Positions 6,224 to 7,784 of a stretch of 7,784 bases of DNA are shown in pieces; positions within the stretch are counted from its first letter, which is position 1; every line of letters begins with the position of its first letter. The DNA is taken from contig JAFZDV010000127.1 in assembly GCA_017560955.1 (NCBI GenBank), positions 1 to 7,784 of the forward strand, given 5' to 3'. The position numbers and the translations under genes are program-made. A model generated the notes under the pieces. That model was given only the letters and a program-made list of their open reading frames with translations, searched no databases and was not told the origin of the DNA. This stretch comes from Anaerotignum sp. (GTDB lineage: Bacteria > Bacillota > Clostridia > Lachnospirales > Anaerotignaceae).

Positions 6224-6324
6224 CATGCCTTTTTCAGTCATCGAGAGGGGAGGAAAGAGGAAAAGAAGTCAATGGAAAGAGTGAAAAATCAAGCAACAAA
6301 ATAAAAAGAAAGGAGAATAACGTG
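6224..6324 (+). other. Purine-rich leader region before the adhesin gene
   Basis: About 100 bases between the terminator and the adhesin start. From 6240 on, the + strand is almost all A and G (several GAGG/AGGAAAG runs) and ends in AAAGGAG (6309-6315), the adhesin's ribosome binding site. I find no convincing -35/-10 pair here. As a strong terminator lies directly upstream, a promoter must be hidden in this stretch or the gene depends on read-through. A 10-codon frame (ATG 6272 to TAA 6302-6304) is present but poorly supported. Confidence 0.4.
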
Positions 6325-7784
6325 ATGAAAAAGAAATTCACAAAGCGTTTCTTTGGCATGGCGATGTCTCTGGTGATGTTAGCATCTTTGCTTCCTGCAT
6401 CAGCAGTTGCATCGAATGAAGGGATCATGACCATTGGCACAGTATATCATTCGAATCAGCGTTTGACGAAAGATACGAACGTTCGTATTCCATTTCTGAA
6501 GTTTAACGGCGTTGTTGACTATGATAACTTTGTTCCAATGCAGGTATCTTGGACGAACCCTGCCAACAGTACCGTTTATCAGGCGTACTGCATCAATCCA
6601 GCGTATCCCGGTTATGGCGACACATCTGATTATGGTGTGGACATTGAAAAATTTGACAATGACTGTATTGTAGATGCCGGCGGCTCCGGCGGTGCTGGTA
6701 AAACTGCAGGCGCTGCTTCTTCTGCAGGTAATACAATCGCAGCATTCTTGGAAGGTGCTGTAAATTATGGTTATCCTACAGTTTCTGCGGAAGAATTGCT
6801 GGAAGGTACAGCATCTGCCTATGGTGTTTCTCAGGATGAACTGGAATATGGTGCTTATCTGGCAACCAAAATGGCCATCTGGTCTGGTATTCATACCAGC
6901 TATAGCATCAATTCCTGGAGTGTAAATGATACTTTAAGCGGCTATTCTACAGTTCTGAAAAACAAAGTATTGGCTGCGACAAGAAGTATTTACAACAAAG
7001 CTGGTAATCATACACCGCATGACGGACTGAGTGATGTTACTTTCACTGCTGGTGAACCTAAAAAATCCGGCAGTAATTATGAAGTAGTATATACAATCGG
7101 CAATACAGGTAATAATGTTCCTGGTTCTGATATGTATATCGAAATGCTTAGCGGCGGTTCTTTCCCTGATGGACTGACTGTTGTTGATGAAAACGGTGAT
7201 GAATACCCTACAATCAAAACAGATAGTGGGAATGAAAGATTTGTATTACCTGAGGATACCACAGAAGTAACAGTAGTAATTCCTGATCCTGGCGCAGATG
7301 GTACACAAATTGACCTTCGACTGTATGCACAGCAGATGAAAAAGATCCTGCTGTACGGCAGAAGTACAAAACATGCTGCACAGAGCTATGTTCTGGCAGG
7401 TAACTTCTGGGACAATCCTTATGACGGTTTTGCGATTAATCAGGAATATGTAGGTAATCCTGAAGATCCCGATACACCCAGCACACCTAGTACACCAGAT
7501 ACATCCACTGGCAGTGGTGATCTGGTCGTTCTTAAACTGGATGCAAGGGATAATGCAACACCTTTGGCTGGTGTGACATTCGACTGTTATAACTCCAGAG
7601 GTCAGTTGATTGATACTGGTACGACAAATAGCAGCGGTAAATGGTTACCTAATATCCCCGGTGAAGGTACATATACCATCGTTGAACGCGATTCCGGTGA
7701 CAGCTATCAGCTGACAGAACCTACAACAATCGTGATCACAGTCCCTGATGATGAAACAGTAACTGCTACGTTCCGTGATTACCC
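6325..7784 (+). CDS. Thioester-domain (TQXA family) adhesin with Cna-B/SpaA-like repeat, 3' truncated
   Basis: The frame runs off the window end; 486 residues are visible. AAAGGAG (6309-6315) serves either ATG 6325 (9 bases) or GTG 6322 (6 bases); I use ATG. Residues 1-30 form a signal peptide (MKKKFTKRF, hydrophobic core, ASAVA). Residues about 35-225 resemble a thioester domain of Gram-positive adhesins: Cys89 in YQAYCINPAYPGYG and ATKMAIWSGI at 180-189. In this family the second motif is normally TQxAIW, whose Gln bonds to the Cys and later to host or surface amines; here residue 182 is Lys. Residues about 235-378 look like a beta-sandwich domain. A Pro/Thr/Asp-rich linker (about 379-398) leads to a Cna-B/SpaA-like domain with Lys404 in VVLKLDA, Glu454 in TIVERDS and Asp485 in TFRDY, suited to a Lys-Asp isopeptide bond. 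The C-terminus, where an LPxTG-type signal is expected, is missing. It is the best candidate substrate for the sortase at 1057-2505. Confidence 0.9.
   Translation, partial: MKKKFTKRFFGMAMSLVMLASLLPASAVASNEGIMTIGTVYHSNQRLTKDTNVRIPFLKFNGVVDYDNFVPMQVSWTNPANSTVYQAYCINPAYPGYGDTSDYGVDIEKFDNDCIVDAGGSGGAGKTAGAASSAGNTIAAFLEGAVNYGYPTVSAEELLEGTASAYGVSQDELEYGAYLATKMAIWSGIHTSYSINSWSVNDTLSGYSTVLKNKVLAATRSIYNKAGNHTPHDGLSDVTFTAGEPKKSGSNYEVVYTIGNTGNNVPGSDMYIEMLSGGSFPDGLTVVDENGDEYPTIKTDSGNERFVLPEDTTEVTVVIPDPGADGTQIDLRLYAQQMKKILLYGRSTKHAAQSYVLAGNFWDNPYDGFAINQEYVGNPEDPDTPSTPSTPDTSTGSGDLVVLKLDARDNATPLAGVTFDCYNSRGQLIDTGTTNSSGKWLPNIPGEGTYTIVERDSGDSYQLTEPTTIVITVPDDETVTATFRDY

Noticed and set aside
6272..6304. A 10-codon leader frame (ATG to TAA) before the adhesin gene
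   Set aside because: The whole stretch is purine-rich, so Shine-Dalgarno-like runs are uninformative; no attenuator structure follows and the peptide has no run of one amino acid.
6673..6702. Walker A-like GSGGAGKT in the adhesin
   Set aside because: The match to GxxxxGKT is by chance in a Gly/Ala/Ser-rich loop of a secreted domain; no Walker B or nucleotide-binding fold context exists outside the cell.

Overview
This window looks like Gram-positive, low-to-mid G+C DNA, most likely from a Clostridia-type member of the Bacillota. The grounds are strong AAGGAGG-type ribosome binding sites, a class D-like sortase, a copper-amine-oxidase-N ('stalk') domain protein, a CHAP-domain secreted protein and a thioester-domain/Cna-B-like surface protein. 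All nine genes I can support lie on the + strand. I see no tRNA, rRNA, CRISPR array, transposase, integrase or replication gene, so a plasmid or integrative-element origin is plausible from the accessory character but not shown.

Layout: (1) 1-1044, the 3' part of a gene for a membrane-anchored surface protein with a C-terminal transmembrane helix and an acidic cytoplasmic tail. (2) 1057-2505, a sortase with two membrane helices and a large acidic cytoplasmic region between them. (3) A terminator built on an ACTTTGG/CCAAAGT palindrome at 2523-2556. (4) 2585-2866, a small two-helix membrane protein, then 2874-3713, a secreted tyrosine-rich protein with a stalk domain. (5) A structured 109-base gap (3714-3822) with a weak terminator and a second copy of the palindrome. 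(6) 3823-4834, three tightly coupled small membrane-protein genes: two are tandem paralogues and the third is a 51-residue ORF. (7) A 104-base gap with a possible operator-like palindrome and extended -10, then 4939-6171, a secreted protein with stalk-like repeats and a C-terminal CHAP domain, closed by a strong terminator. (8) 6325 to the window end, the 5' part of a gene for a thioester-domain (TQXA family) adhesin with a Cna-B/SpaA-like repeat.

Taken together this reads as a cell-envelope module: a sortase that could attach the adhesin, a CHAP hydrolase that could open peptidoglycan locally, a stalk-domain protein that may bind the wall, and several small membrane proteins of unknown role. 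The two most unusual points are the adhesin's thioester motif, where the expected Gln is Lys, and the sortase's roughly 180-residue acidic cytoplasmic region. The tandem paralogues with a shared GC[EQ]VI[ED]Y motif and the repeated palindrome are the best candidates for undescribed elements.
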